20,148 nucleotides of DNA from Bacteroidota bacterium (GCA_003973505.1 QNXT01000209.1:1-20148), one strand, 5' to 3'. Counted from the stretch's first letter, positions 1 to 7,854 are shown. Notes: generated by a model not told the origin, from the sequence alone. Numbers and translations are program-made.

Positions 1-1
1 G

Positions 2-1483
2 CATATTATTATCGAGGGTTCAGAGGTTAAAGAACAATCGGAAGTTGCAACCCAAGAAGGTACTATTTTCAGTATTAAGAATTTGTTTTTTAATACTCCT
101 GCTCGACGTAATTTCTTAAAATCGAACCCCGTAGAAACACGACATATTCAAGAAGAATTTACCCGTGTGGCTCTAATGCACCCACATATAGCATTTTCCT
201 TTTATGATGAAGACCGTAGAAAATATGTACTTACAAAAGGAAGCTTAAAACAGCGCATAGTGGAGCTTTTTGGCAAGAACCTTAATACCAAAATACTCAA
301 TGTGGAAGAGCATACCGATTTAGTATCGATTAGCGGATTTGTGGGTAAGCCAGAAACAGCTCGAAAAACACGTGGCGAGCAATATTTCTTTGTAAACAAA
401 CGATTTATAAAGCATCCTTACTTAAATCATGCAGTACAAAACGCATTTGAGGAACTAATTCCCCAAGGACATTTCCCAACCTATTTTATTAATTTTGATA
501 TCGATCCAAAGATGATTGATGTGAATATTCATCCAACAAAAACAGAGATAAGTTTTCAGGATGAACGCACTATTTATCAGATTCTTCGGGCAACTATTAA
601 AATGACATTAGGGAAATACGCATTTACTCCACAGCTGGATTTCGAACGTGAAATGGGATTTGATGCACCTCCCATGCCTGCGGGTAAAGAGCCTTTGCAA
701 CCAAGTATTCAAATCAATCCGGATTATAACCCCTTTAATGAATCTTCAAGTTCAAGTCAATCAAAGCCAGGTTCATCATGGTCGGCACCCGAGAAAAGTG
801 AACGTGATTTAAACAATGAAGAACATTGGCAAAAACTATATGAAGGCATAGAGGATGAAGTGTCGCAAATCAGTTTACGCAGTAAATTAGACACAGAAGT
901 TGAAATTTCAGCCGAGCAATTAAGTTTATCTCAAGTTGGTGGTCAATATATTATTAGTCCTGTGGAAACAGGTATTTTGGTAATCGATCAGCGGGCAGCT
1001 CACGAACGTGTACTTTACGACCGTTTTGCACATATTATGTCGGAGAAGCAACCTGCTTGTCAAAAGAAGTTATTTCCCGAAATCATCACCTTTTCACCAG
1101 CTGATATCGATTTGATTCAGGAACTGTGGGATGAAATACATAAGTTAGGATTTGAACTTAAAAAGTTAGAAAATAACGAAATAGAGGTTATTGGTGCGCC
1201 CCCTGAGATTGCAAATATGTCAAGTGTTGAAATTTTAGAAGGAATGCTTGAACAATATAAAAACAATCAGATGGAATTACGTTTGGATAAGCAAAGCAAT
1301 GTGCTATTGTCTATTTCGAAGAATTTAGCTGTTCAATCAGGACAAGTTTTAGAAAATCAAGAAATGCAATCATTGGTAGAAGCTTTGTTCGAATGTGATG
1401 AGCATGCCTATAGCCCAACAGGACAAGAAATTATGAAAACTATAAGCATTCATCAAATCCATAATTTATTTAATAAAACATAA
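2..1483 (+). CDS. mutL: DNA mismatch repair protein MutL, C-terminal part (5' end outside window)
   Basis: This is the mismatch-repair mediator that links MutS recognition to strand removal. The frame is open from base 2 with no start, so about 493 residues are visible and the N-terminal ATP-site motifs lie upstream. Seen here are the FFNTPARR signature (about positions 86-109) and the NIHPTKTE signature of the second N-terminal subdomain (about 524-547). A Ser/Pro/Gln-rich linker follows at about 715-860, then the C-terminal dimerisation domain, which contains DQRAAHERVLYD at 986-1021. The TTG at 83 lies inside the conserved domain and is not the start. The C-terminal metal-site motif CPHGRP of endonuclease-type MutL is not seen; the matching place reads SPTGQ (1412-1426). 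Family assignment is certain. Nicking activity is doubtful on sequence alone. Confidence 0.97.
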   Translation, partial: HIIIEGSEVKEQSEVATQEGTIFSIKNLFFNTPARRNFLKSNPVETRHIQEEFTRVALMHPHIAFSFYDEDRRKYVLTKGSLKQRIVELFGKNLNTKILNVEEHTDLVSISGFVGKPETARKTRGEQYFFVNKRFIKHPYLNHAVQNAFEELIPQGHFPTYFINFDIDPKMIDVNIHPTKTEISFQDERTIYQILRATIKMTLGKYAFTPQLDFEREMGFDAPPMPAGKEPLQPSIQINPDYNPFNESSSSSQSKPGSSWSAPEKSERDLNNEEHWQKLYEGIEDEVSQISLRSKLDTEVEISAEQLSLSQVGGQYIISPVETGILVIDQRAAHERVLYDRFAHIMSEKQPACQKKLFPEIITFSPADIDLIQELWDEIHKLGFELKKLENNEIEVIGAPPEIANMSSVEILEGMLEQYKNNQMELRLDKQSNVLLSISKNLAVQSGQVLENQEMQSLVEALFECDEHAYSPTGQEIMKTISIHQIHNLFNKT

Positions 1484-1494
1484 GTTTTGGAGAT

Positions 1495-1531
1495 GTTGAA
1501 TTGTTTAGGTGTTTATTTGTTGAACTGTTAA
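1495..1531. repeat. Imperfect direct repeat, two 13-bp copies
   Basis: gttgaattgttta (1495-1507) and gttgaactgttaa (1519-1531) are near-identical copies in the gap after mutL. Short degenerate direct repeats of this kind are common in AT-rich intergenic DNA. No function can be assigned. Confidence 0.4.
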
Positions 1532-1540
1532 ATAGTCACA

Positions 1541-1568
1541 ATTCGGCACTTCGGCAAGCTCAGTGTCC
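1541..1568. repeat. Intergenic element containing CTTCGGCAAGCTCAGTG
   Basis: This GC-rich island sits in otherwise AT-rich intergenic DNA. Its core at 1547-1565 has 4-bp inverted ends (CACT/AGTG), and its complement reads CACTGAGCTTGCCGAAGTG. From memory, GAGCTTG(T/C)CGAAG-type words recur as dispersed intergenic repeats in many Bacteroidota genomes. Only one copy is present in this window, so the repeat assignment rests on recall, not on the sequence shown. Confidence 0.4.
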
Positions 1569-1571
1569 AAT

Positions 1572-1613
1572 AAATCATAAATCAAGAATCAAAAATCAAA
1601 AATCATAAATCAT
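1572..1613 (+). repeat. Heptamer tandem repeat, six units, abutting the rhomboid start codon
   Basis: Six consecutive 7-bp units read aaatcat, aaatcaa, gaatcaa, aaatcaa, aaatcat, aaatcat. The last unit ends at 1613 and the ATG of the rhomboid gene begins at 1614. The repeat therefore replaces the whole ribosome-binding region, with no Shine-Dalgarno sequence. Units differ at their first or last base only. Copy-number change by slippage would alter the leader without touching the reading frame. Confidence 0.85.
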
Positions 1614-2351
1614 ATGTTTAACCAACCCATTCCCGTAGTCACAAAAAACCTATTAATAATTAATGGTCTTTTTTTTGCTGCTATGATGTTTTTCGCAAAC
1701 ACATTGCGTATTGATCTAAATCAATATTTAGCACTTCACTATTGGACTTCGCCAGATTTTCAGCCCTACCAATTGGTAAGCTATATGTTTATGCATGGTG
1801 GATTTCAGCATATTCTGTTTAATATGTTTGGTTTATGGATGTTTGGATCGGCCATTGAAAATTATTGGGGGCCAAAACGTTTTATGGTTTACTATTTTGT
1901 GACCGGCATTGGAGCGGGCCTTATTCAGTTACTCACCATTTACATTCAGGTACAGAATCTTTTACCCGAGATGACTCCCGAAATGATTGAAACGGTAAAA
2001 CAACAAGGTTTTGACGCTTGGTCAAATCATCAGAACTTTATAAATCCACTGATGGGCTCACTTAATGCACTGTATAATTCAACCGTTGTCGGAGCATCAG
2101 GAGCTTTATTTGGTATTCTGCTCGCCTTTGGTATGATGTTTCCAAACATTCCCATTTACATAATGTTTATTCCGATACCCATAAAAGCTAAATATATGGT
2201 TGCTGGTTATGGCCTATTGGAGCTTTATTCAGGCTTTGCAAACAACCCTCAGGACAATGTGGCTCATTTTGCACATTTAGGCGGAATGCTATTCGGAATT
2301 ATTCTAATTTTGTATTGGAAGAAAAACGGGTCTTTTTATAAACCTTGGTAA
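1614..2351 (+). CDS. Rhomboid family intramembrane serine protease
   Basis: A polytopic inner-membrane protease of 245 residues that would cleave transmembrane segments of other proteins. The L1 loop motif HGGFQHILFN (residues 61-70) supplies the conserved His and Asn. The catalytic Ser is S162 in GASG (160-163) and the catalytic His is H221 in HFAHLGG. Several hydrophobic helices flank these. A polar stretch at about 112-155, between the first helices and the Ser helix, is longer than in E. coli GlpG. The ATG directly follows the heptamer repeat. The next gene starts 12 bp downstream, so the two are probably cotranscribed. Substrate is unknown. Confidence 0.95.
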   Translation: MFNQPIPVVTKNLLIINGLFFAAMMFFANTLRIDLNQYLALHYWTSPDFQPYQLVSYMFMHGGFQHILFNMFGLWMFGSAIENYWGPKRFMVYYFVTGIGAGLIQLLTIYIQVQNLLPEMTPEMIETVKQQGFDAWSNHQNFINPLMGSLNALYNSTVVGASGALFGILLAFGMMFPNIPIYIMFIPIPIKAKYMVAGYGLLELYSGFANNPQDNVAHFAHLGGMLFGIILILYWKKNGSFYKPW

Positions 2352-2363
2352 TTTAAGCGCTAA

Positions 2364-3119
2364 ATGGATTGGAATACAATAAAATATAAAATACAGGATT
2401 TCTATCGCAATAATAGACTTCTAAGCTATATGATTATTGCCGTATTAATAGGCATAATTGCGCTTGGAGGTCGATTTTTTGAAGCGGTCTATAATGCCTA
2501 CCTGATTTATTTTGGAGGAACCATCTTTAAGTATTATTTGGATGAAAAAAAGATGCTCAATATATTTATTGGAGGTGGTTTACTTGGCGGAATTACAAGC
2601 TTTTTGGTTTTTCCTACATTGCCTTTGAATGTCATAGCAGCATCATCTTTAACATCTGCTAGTTTAGCCTTATTTGTGGCTGCGGCAACCTATGTGCCCA
2701 ATATGGAGGTCATGCTGGTTTTACTGGGCAAAGTAAAGCTCAAATACATTGCTATGGTTTTTGTAGCCCTTGATTTACTAAGTGGCAATGGTGCATTTGC
2801 TAACGCAAAAGTGGGACATATATCTGCCGTTTTATTTGGCTTTTTATTAATCTATTTTTCACGTAATAAAAACTTCAACCAAACACCGAACTTCATTAAG
2901 TTTTTTATGCGCCCAAGGGGTCCTTATTATAAGAAACCGAAAACGAAGAAAAAACCAAAAACAGAAAAACGTACTGAAAGTGATGCCGATTATAGAGCTC
3001 GAAAAAATAGAGAGCAAGCTGAAATTGATGTCATTTTAGAGAAAATTAAAGTCAAAGGATACGACAGTCTAAGCGCAGCAGAAAAACAAAAACTTTTTGA
3101 TAAGAGCAATAATGGCTAA
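2364..3119 (+). CDS. Divergent rhomboid-like membrane protein with altered active site
   Basis: A 251-residue protein in the rhomboid fold, second of a tandem pair. The glycine-rich helix IGGGLLGG (69-76) and the segment PNMEVMLVLLGKVKLKYIAM match the paralogous Bacteroidota rhomboids. Motifs are eroded. GxSG becomes SASL (98-101), with a Ser still at 100. The H-L-G-G region becomes GHISAVLFG with H152 kept. The L1 His is apparently Glu40, while Asn44 is kept. The N-terminus is short, so the usual first L1 segment is reduced. A basic cytosolic tail (about 184-225) ends in GYDSLSAAEKQKLF, a small C-terminal domain I recall from this paralogue group (DUF6576-like). It may be a pseudoprotease or a protease with unusual geometry. 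Its stop overlaps the next start by 8 bp. Confidence 0.85.
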   Translation: MDWNTIKYKIQDFYRNNRLLSYMIIAVLIGIIALGGRFFEAVYNAYLIYFGGTIFKYYLDEKKMLNIFIGGGLLGGITSFLVFPTLPLNVIAASSLTSASLALFVAAATYVPNMEVMLVLLGKVKLKYIAMVFVALDLLSGNGAFANAKVGHISAVLFGFLLIYFSRNKNFNQTPNFIKFFMRPRGPYYKKPKTKKKPKTEKRTESDADYRARKNREQAEIDVILEKIKVKGYDSLSAAEKQKLFDKSNNG

Positions 3120-4248
3120 AGAAAAACGACATATCGGCTTTTTAGGATATTTCCTACGATTTATAAATATCCTATTAATAATCGCATTGCTTATTTCCTA
3201 TTTGGCACAATGGATTAGTCCTCGGCATTTTTGGCCCATTGCATTTTTTGGAATGGCCTACCCTGCTTTAGCTATTGCTAATTTCTTCTTTATTATTCAC
3301 TGGCTTATCCGTCGTCGAAAGTTCGTTATCTATCCTTTAGTTAGCCTATTAATTGGTATAGGAATGATTAGCCGGTTTATTAGTATGGGTTCCAATGTGG
3401 AATTAGCCAATGCTAATACTTTCAAAATACTCACTTACAATGTGCATGTTTTTGGACGTTTTATAAAAAATCATCAAGGGGAGACAAATTATGAACGCGA
3501 TGAAATAATTAAGTTTCTAAAAAAGCAACAACCTGATATTCTTTGCATGCAGGAGTTTCGAAGTGTCAATAAAGGTAAAAAAGAGAATAATATTAAATTG
3601 ATTAAGAAGGAATGCGGATATAAATATTATTATGCACAGAAATATTCTCCAAAAAGTAAGAAGTTCTTTCAAATTATTTTCAGCAAATATCCCATTAAAA
3701 ATTCAGGTTATATACCTAGCGTAGCTGGAGATAATGAAATTACAGCCATTTATGCTGATATTGAGATTGAAGGAAAGATTGTACGAGTGTATAATACGCA
3801 CCTACAATCGTATAAAATATCAAGCGACACCTATTTGATAAAGAATAGTCTTAACAATTTGGATGTAAGTAAATCGGAAAATCAAGAGAAGCTAGCACGA
3901 ACATCCAAACATTTTGCCAAGAAATTCAAAAAAGCTTTTGAAAAAAGAGCCCTGCAAATAAGTGCATTACAAGATCATATGGAACATTCACCCTATCCTA
4001 TAATTCTGGCTGGTGATTTTAATGATACGCCCAGCTCATACGCCTACGGACAGTTGAGTAGTGATTTGGATGATGCATTTGTGGAAACCGGGAGTGGATT
4101 TGGGCAAACCTATATTGGTCCATATCCTTCATTTCGCATCGATTATATTCTTCATAGTCCTGAACTTAACAACCAAAAGTTTGATACTTGGAAGATAAAA
4201 TTCTCAGACCACTACCCTATCTCAGCTGTTTTTTCTTGGGACAATTAA
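3112..4248 (+). CDS. Membrane-anchored endonuclease/exonuclease/phosphatase family protein
   Basis: A 378-residue protein with about three N-terminal membrane helices (roughly 11-36, 40-66, 70-92). A DNase I/Mg-dependent phosphoesterase (EEP) domain from about residue 104 follows. Active-site motifs are all visible: LTYNVH (N110), DILCMQEF (E148), NTHL (H230), GDFND (D302, N304), RIDYIL (D344) and SDHYP (D366-H367). The ATG at 3112 is chosen over an upstream TTG at 3097; it overlaps the stop of the preceding gene and gives a basic N-terminus before the first helix. The family includes nucleases and phospholipid or phosphoinositide phosphatases, and the substrate here cannot be told. Membrane anchoring and the rhomboid neighbours suggest an envelope role rather than DNA repair. 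Confidence 0.92.
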   Translation: MAKEKRHIGFLGYFLRFINILLIIALLISYLAQWISPRHFWPIAFFGMAYPALAIANFFFIIHWLIRRRKFVIYPLVSLLIGIGMISRFISMGSNVELANANTFKILTYNVHVFGRFIKNHQGETNYERDEIIKFLKKQQPDILCMQEFRSVNKGKKENNIKLIKKECGYKYYYAQKYSPKSKKFFQIIFSKYPIKNSGYIPSVAGDNEITAIYADIEIEGKIVRVYNTHLQSYKISSDTYLIKNSLNNLDVSKSENQEKLARTSKHFAKKFKKAFEKRALQISALQDHMEHSPYPIILAGDFNDTPSSYAYGQLSSDLDDAFVETGSGFGQTYIGPYPSFRIDYILHSPELNNQKFDTWKIKFSDHYPISAVFSWDN

Positions 4249-4269
4249 GCATAGCTCAGTTATATTAAA

Positions 4270-4344
4270 TTTCCAAAAGTTCCCCATAAAAAGCGATTTT
4301 ATCGTTATCAGCTTGCTACATTTTACATAGAGAACTTTTGGAAA
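4270..4344. repeat. 13-bp perfect inverted repeat upstream of uvrB
   Basis: tttccaaaagttc (4270-4282) and gaacttttggaaa (4332-4344) are exact reverse complements separated by 49 bp. The right arm runs into a palindrome GGAAA-G-TTTCC (4340-4350), just upstream of the uvrB -7 element. No flanking target duplication is seen, so insertion-element ends are unlikely. It could be a paired operator or a stem-loop terminating the upstream gene cluster. Confidence 0.7.
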
Positions 4345-4363
4345 GTTTCCCGAAGTATTGTTT

Positions 4364-4371
4364 TATCTTTG
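4364..4371 (+). promoter_or_regulatory. Probable uvrB promoter, -7 element TATCTTTG
   Basis: TATCTTTG matches the Bacteroidota -7 consensus TAnnTTTG, 19 bp before the uvrB ATG. A TTTTG at 4336-4340 is the nearest -33 candidate, but its spacing (23 bp) is longer than the usual 19-21. Confidence 0.6.
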
Positions 4372-4390
4372 CACACCTTAAATACTACTT

Positions 4391-6415
4391 ATGAAATTTG
4401 AATTGGTATCGGATTTTAAGCCCACAGGCGATCAGCCTGAGGCAATTAAACAATTGGTTAGTGGCCTAAATAATAAGGATACGGATCAAGTATTACTTGG
4501 TGTAACAGGTTCTGGGAAAACTTTTACCATTGCCAATGTGATAAAAGAAGTTAACCGACCTACTTTGGTACTCAGCCATAACAAAACCTTGGCTGCTCAG
4601 CTTTATGGAGAGTTCAAACAGTTTTTTCCAAATAATGCGGTTGAATATTTTGTTTCCTATTACGACTATTATCAACCCGAAGCCTATTTACCTGTTACCA
4701 ATACCTATATTGAGAAAGATTTACAGATAAATGATGAAATTGAAAAGCTACGGATTAGTGCAACATCTTCTCTATTATCCGGACGGCGCGATGTCATAGT
4801 AGTTTCTTCTGTATCTTGTATTTATTCTTTGGGAAACCCTGATGATTTTACAAAAAATACCGTTTCACTTAAAGTGGGACAAATTATCAGCCGCGATCAT
4901 CTTCTTCATAAGTTGGTTTCGGCAATTTACTCTCGTTCTGAGTTAGATTTTAAAAGAGCCACATTCAGAGTGCGTGGCGATACCGTTGATGTTTGGCCTG
5001 CAAATAGCGATTATGCTTATCGTATTGTATTTTGGGGCGATGAGATAGAAAGTTTACAAACCATTGAGCCTGTTTCGGGAGGAAGTGTCGAACAGCATAA
5101 AAGCATTAGTATAAATCCGGCAAATATTTTTGTAACAGACCCCAATAATATCAAAGACAATCTGTATGCTATACAGGACGATTTGGTAAAACAAATAGAA
5201 TATTTCAAATCCATTGGAAAGCATCTCGAAGCAAAACGCCTGGAAGACCGTGTAAACTACGATTTGGAAATGATTCGAGAGTTAGGCTATTGTTCAGGCA
5301 TCGAAAACTATTCGCGCTATTTCGACGGCCGTGAAAAAGGTCAAAGACCTTATACGCTACTCGATTATTTCCCTGACGATTATCTAACCGTGATTGATGA
5401 AAGCCATGTAACCATTTCGCAAATACGTGCCATGTATGGTGGTGATCGATCACGTAAACAAAATTTAGTGGAATACGGATTTCGTTTGCCATCGGCTATG
5501 GAAAACCGTCCATTGCGCTTTGAGGAGTTTGAAAGACTTACAAAACAAACCATTTACGTTAGTGCAACCCCGGCCGATTACGAATTACATAAAGCAGGTG
5601 GTGTGGTAGTAGAACAAGTTATTCGTCCAACCGGACTGCTTGATCCAAAAATTGAAGTTCGCCCTAGTTTAACTCAAGTTGATGATTTGTTGGAAGAAAT
5701 AGAAATTACTATTGCTAAAAACGAACGCGTACTGGTAACAACCTTAACCAAACGCATGGCTGAAGAACTCAATAAATATTTAATTAATTTGGGGATTAGA
5801 AGCCGATATATACACTCCGAAGTGGATACTCTGGAACGAGTAGAAATATTGCGAGAACTGCGTTTGGGTTCTTTCGATGTACTCGTTGGGGTAAACCTAT
5901 TGCGTGAAGGTTTGGATTTACCTGAAGTTTCGCTTGTGGCCATATTAGATGCCGATAAGGAAGGTTTTCTTCGCTCCGAACGCTCCCTAACACAAACTGC
6001 AGGAAGAGCTGCTCGTAATGTAAATTCGAAGGTAATTATGTATGCCAATAAAATTACTAATTCGATGCAACGTACCATTGACGAAACAAATCGTAGGCGT
6101 GAAAAACAAATGGCATATAATAAAAAGCATGGGATTACTCCTACGCAAATCATACGATCCACAGATTCCATAATGAATCAAACCGCTGTAGCCGATGCAA
6201 ATCAATCAAGCGAAAATGATTATTTAGAAAATAATAAAACCACATTTGCGGCTGACCCTGTGATTCCATATATGAAAGCCGACCAACTTAAAAAGGCAAT
6301 TATAAAAGCACGAAAAAGCATGGAAGTGGCGGTTAAAGACTTGAATTTTATTGATGCTGCAGCTTATCGAGATGAGATAAAAATGTTGGAAGAACGTCTA
6401 AAAGAAATTTCATAG
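4391..6415 (+). CDS. uvrB: UvrABC system protein B (excision nuclease subunit B)
   Basis: The damage-verifying helicase subunit of nucleotide excision repair. UvrA loads it, and it positions UvrC for dual incision. It has 674 residues, normal for the family. Walker A GVTGSGKT is at 37-44. The beta-hairpin YYDYYQPEAYLP that clamps DNA begins at about 90. DESH (Walker B) is at 336-339, followed by SATPADYE and the C-terminal helicase motifs REGLDLPE and QTAGRAAR. The C-terminal UVR domain for UvrC contact lies at about 634-669. The ATG follows a good -7 element. The TatD-like gene begins on the last base of the stop codon, indicating translational coupling. No defect is seen. Confidence 0.99.
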   Translation: MKFELVSDFKPTGDQPEAIKQLVSGLNNKDTDQVLLGVTGSGKTFTIANVIKEVNRPTLVLSHNKTLAAQLYGEFKQFFPNNAVEYFVSYYDYYQPEAYLPVTNTYIEKDLQINDEIEKLRISATSSLLSGRRDVIVVSSVSCIYSLGNPDDFTKNTVSLKVGQIISRDHLLHKLVSAIYSRSELDFKRATFRVRGDTVDVWPANSDYAYRIVFWGDEIESLQTIEPVSGGSVEQHKSISINPANIFVTDPNNIKDNLYAIQDDLVKQIEYFKSIGKHLEAKRLEDRVNYDLEMIRELGYCSGIENYSRYFDGREKGQRPYTLLDYFPDDYLTVIDESHVTISQIRAMYGGDRSRKQNLVEYGFRLPSAMENRPLRFEEFERLTKQTIYVSATPADYELHKAGGVVVEQVIRPTGLLDPKIEVRPSLTQVDDLLEEIEITIAKNERVLVTTLTKRMAEELNKYLINLGIRSRYIHSEVDTLERVEILRELRLGSFDVLVGVNLLREGLDLPEVSLVAILDADKEGFLRSERSLTQTAGRAARNVNSKVIMYANKITNSMQRTIDETNRRREKQMAYNKKHGITPTQIIRSTDSIMNQTAVADANQSSENDYLENNKTTFAADPVIPYMKADQLKKAIIKARKSMEVAVKDLNFIDAAAYRDEIKMLEERLKEIS

Positions 6416-7074
6416 TGGAACGCTTTATTGATATACATACACATAAAAAAGAATCCCTGAATGCCCTCAGTATTCAGAGTCGATTTATTGAAGATGTGAA
6501 AGTTAGCGATAAGTTCACACAAATATTCTCTACCGGGATTCATCCTTGGAATATCAATAAAATCAATGTTAAAGAACAATTAAAAGTGTTGGGCTTTGTT
6601 GCTCGAAACCCGATGGTATATGCCATAGGTGAATGCGGAATCGACCGTTCCATACCCATTGCTATCAATCGACAAATCGACATTTTCGAAGCCCATATTA
6701 GTATTGCAAATACGGTGAATAAACCACTTATTATTCATAATGTTAGAGCCTTCTCCGATTTTCTATTTCTTATAAAAAATAAAGCCACTTCCACACCTTG
6801 GATTTTTCATGCTTATACCGGCAACCTAAGAATTGCAAAGGAATTAATAAAGCAAGGAGCCTATTTGTCTTTTGGTCATCATTTACTACTCGACTCAAGT
6901 AAAGCAGCTTCCGTTTTTCAGGAAATCCCTTTACAAAATGTGTTTTTTGAAACCGATGATTGGGATGGAGATATTGCTAAGGTTTATGCCAAGGCTGCAG
7001 AAATTAAGAATATCTCTATAATTGAACTAAGAAATCAAATTTACCAAAACTTTCAAAAGTTGTTTTTATCCTAA
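6415..7074 (+). CDS. TatD family metal-dependent hydrolase
   Basis: A 219-residue TIM-barrel hydrolase of the TatD family, known for metal-dependent 3'-5' exonuclease activity on DNA. All metal ligands can be placed: HTH (H8, H10), E73 in GECGID, H108 in IIHNVRAF, H132 in FHAYTG and D181 in ETDD. GIHPW (41-45) is also typical. It is shorter than classical TatD (about 260), like the short paralogue common in Bacteroidota. The start is GTG at 6415, sharing its G with the uvrB TAG stop, so translation is probably coupled. Placement with uvrB is compatible with a DNA repair or turnover role, but substrate is not proven. Confidence 0.92.
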   Translation: MERFIDIHTHKKESLNALSIQSRFIEDVKVSDKFTQIFSTGIHPWNINKINVKEQLKVLGFVARNPMVYAIGECGIDRSIPIAINRQIDIFEAHISIANTVNKPLIIHNVRAFSDFLFLIKNKATSTPWIFHAYTGNLRIAKELIKQGAYLSFGHHLLLDSSKAASVFQEIPLQNVFFETDDWDGDIAKVYAKAAEIKNISIIELRNQIYQNFQKLFLS

Positions 7075-7110
7075 ATAAATAGATTCTAATAAACAAAAAC
7101 TGATATACGA

Positions 7111-7830
7111 ATGCAAGAAAATTGGTTGGAGCGCACGGAACTTCTCATTGGAAAAGAAAATATTAGCAAGTTGCAAAACGCTCATATTTTAGTAGTTGGA
7201 CTTGGTGGTGTTGGTGCTTATGCCGCAGAAATGCTTTGTCGTGCCGGAGTTGGAAAAATGACAATTATCGATAATGATACAGTTCATCCGAGTAATCGTA
7301 ACCGACAGTTGATTGCACTTAATTCAAGTAATGGCAAGTCAAAAGCGGAACTTATGAAATTGCGATTGGAAGATATAAATCCTCAGATTGAACTTATTGT
7401 TATAAATGAATTTATAAGAGATAAACGAACATTTGAAATATTAGAAACAAAATTTGATTACGTTGTAGATGCCATCGACACACTTGCTCCAAAAATCTTT
7501 TTATTAGAAGCCTGTTTACAGCGTAACATACCTGTTATCAGTTCTATGGGGTCAGGAGGAAAAATGGATCCATCGCAGATACAAATAACCGATTTTTCGA
7601 AAACTTATAATGATAAACTGGCTCGAATGCTACGAAAACGCATGCATAAATTTGGTATTCGTGGTGGTTTCAAAGTGGTATTCTCTCCCGAGCCAACACG
7701 AAAAGAAGCTGTGAAATTTGTGGAAAATGAGGAAAATAAAAAAACAACTGTAGGAACGATTTCCTATATGCCACCCATATTTGGAAGTTTTATGGCTTCT
7801 GAGGTTATTAAAGATATTATTGGAAAATAA
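7111..7830 (+). CDS. tcdA: tRNA threonylcarbamoyladenosine dehydratase
   Basis: An E1/MoeB-like ATP-dependent enzyme that cyclises t6A37 of ANN-decoding tRNAs to ct6A. It has 239 residues. The nucleotide-binding loop VGLGGVG is at about 29-35, D54 lies in IIDNDTV, and the SNRNRQ motif (61-66) and K78 follow in the order seen in E. coli TcdA (CsdL/YgdL). It lacks E1 ubiquitin-like cysteine domains. It starts 36 bp after the TatD-family gene with no clear promoter, so it is probably the last gene of the uvrB operon. It is followed by a double hairpin. Confidence 0.95.
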   Translation: MQENWLERTELLIGKENISKLQNAHILVVGLGGVGAYAAEMLCRAGVGKMTIIDNDTVHPSNRNRQLIALNSSNGKSKAELMKLRLEDINPQIELIVINEFIRDKRTFEILETKFDYVVDAIDTLAPKIFLLEACLQRNIPVISSMGSGGKMDPSQIQITDFSKTYNDKLARMLRKRMHKFGIRGGFKVVFSPEPTRKEAVKFVENEENKKTTVGTISYMPPIFGSFMASEVIKDIIGK

Positions 7831-7854
7831 GGCTAAATTCTAATTGTCACAGCA

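Noticed and set aside
83..85. TTG at 83 as the start of a short MutL
   Set aside because: The frame is open upstream with MutL-like sequence, and the codon lies within the conserved FFNTPARR region.
1572..1613. CRISPR-like array
   Set aside because: Units are 7 bp, contiguous and without spacers; no cas genes are present.
4270..4344. Terminal inverted repeats of a miniature insertion element
   Set aside because: No target-site duplication flanks the arms, the enclosed 49 bp show nothing element-like, and the right arm merges with the uvrB promoter region.
4493..6579. Several antisense open frames of 60-165 codons within uvrB and the TatD-family gene
   Set aside because: They mirror a highly conserved coding sequence, have no family resemblance and no promoter, and are normal shadows of AT-rich codon use.
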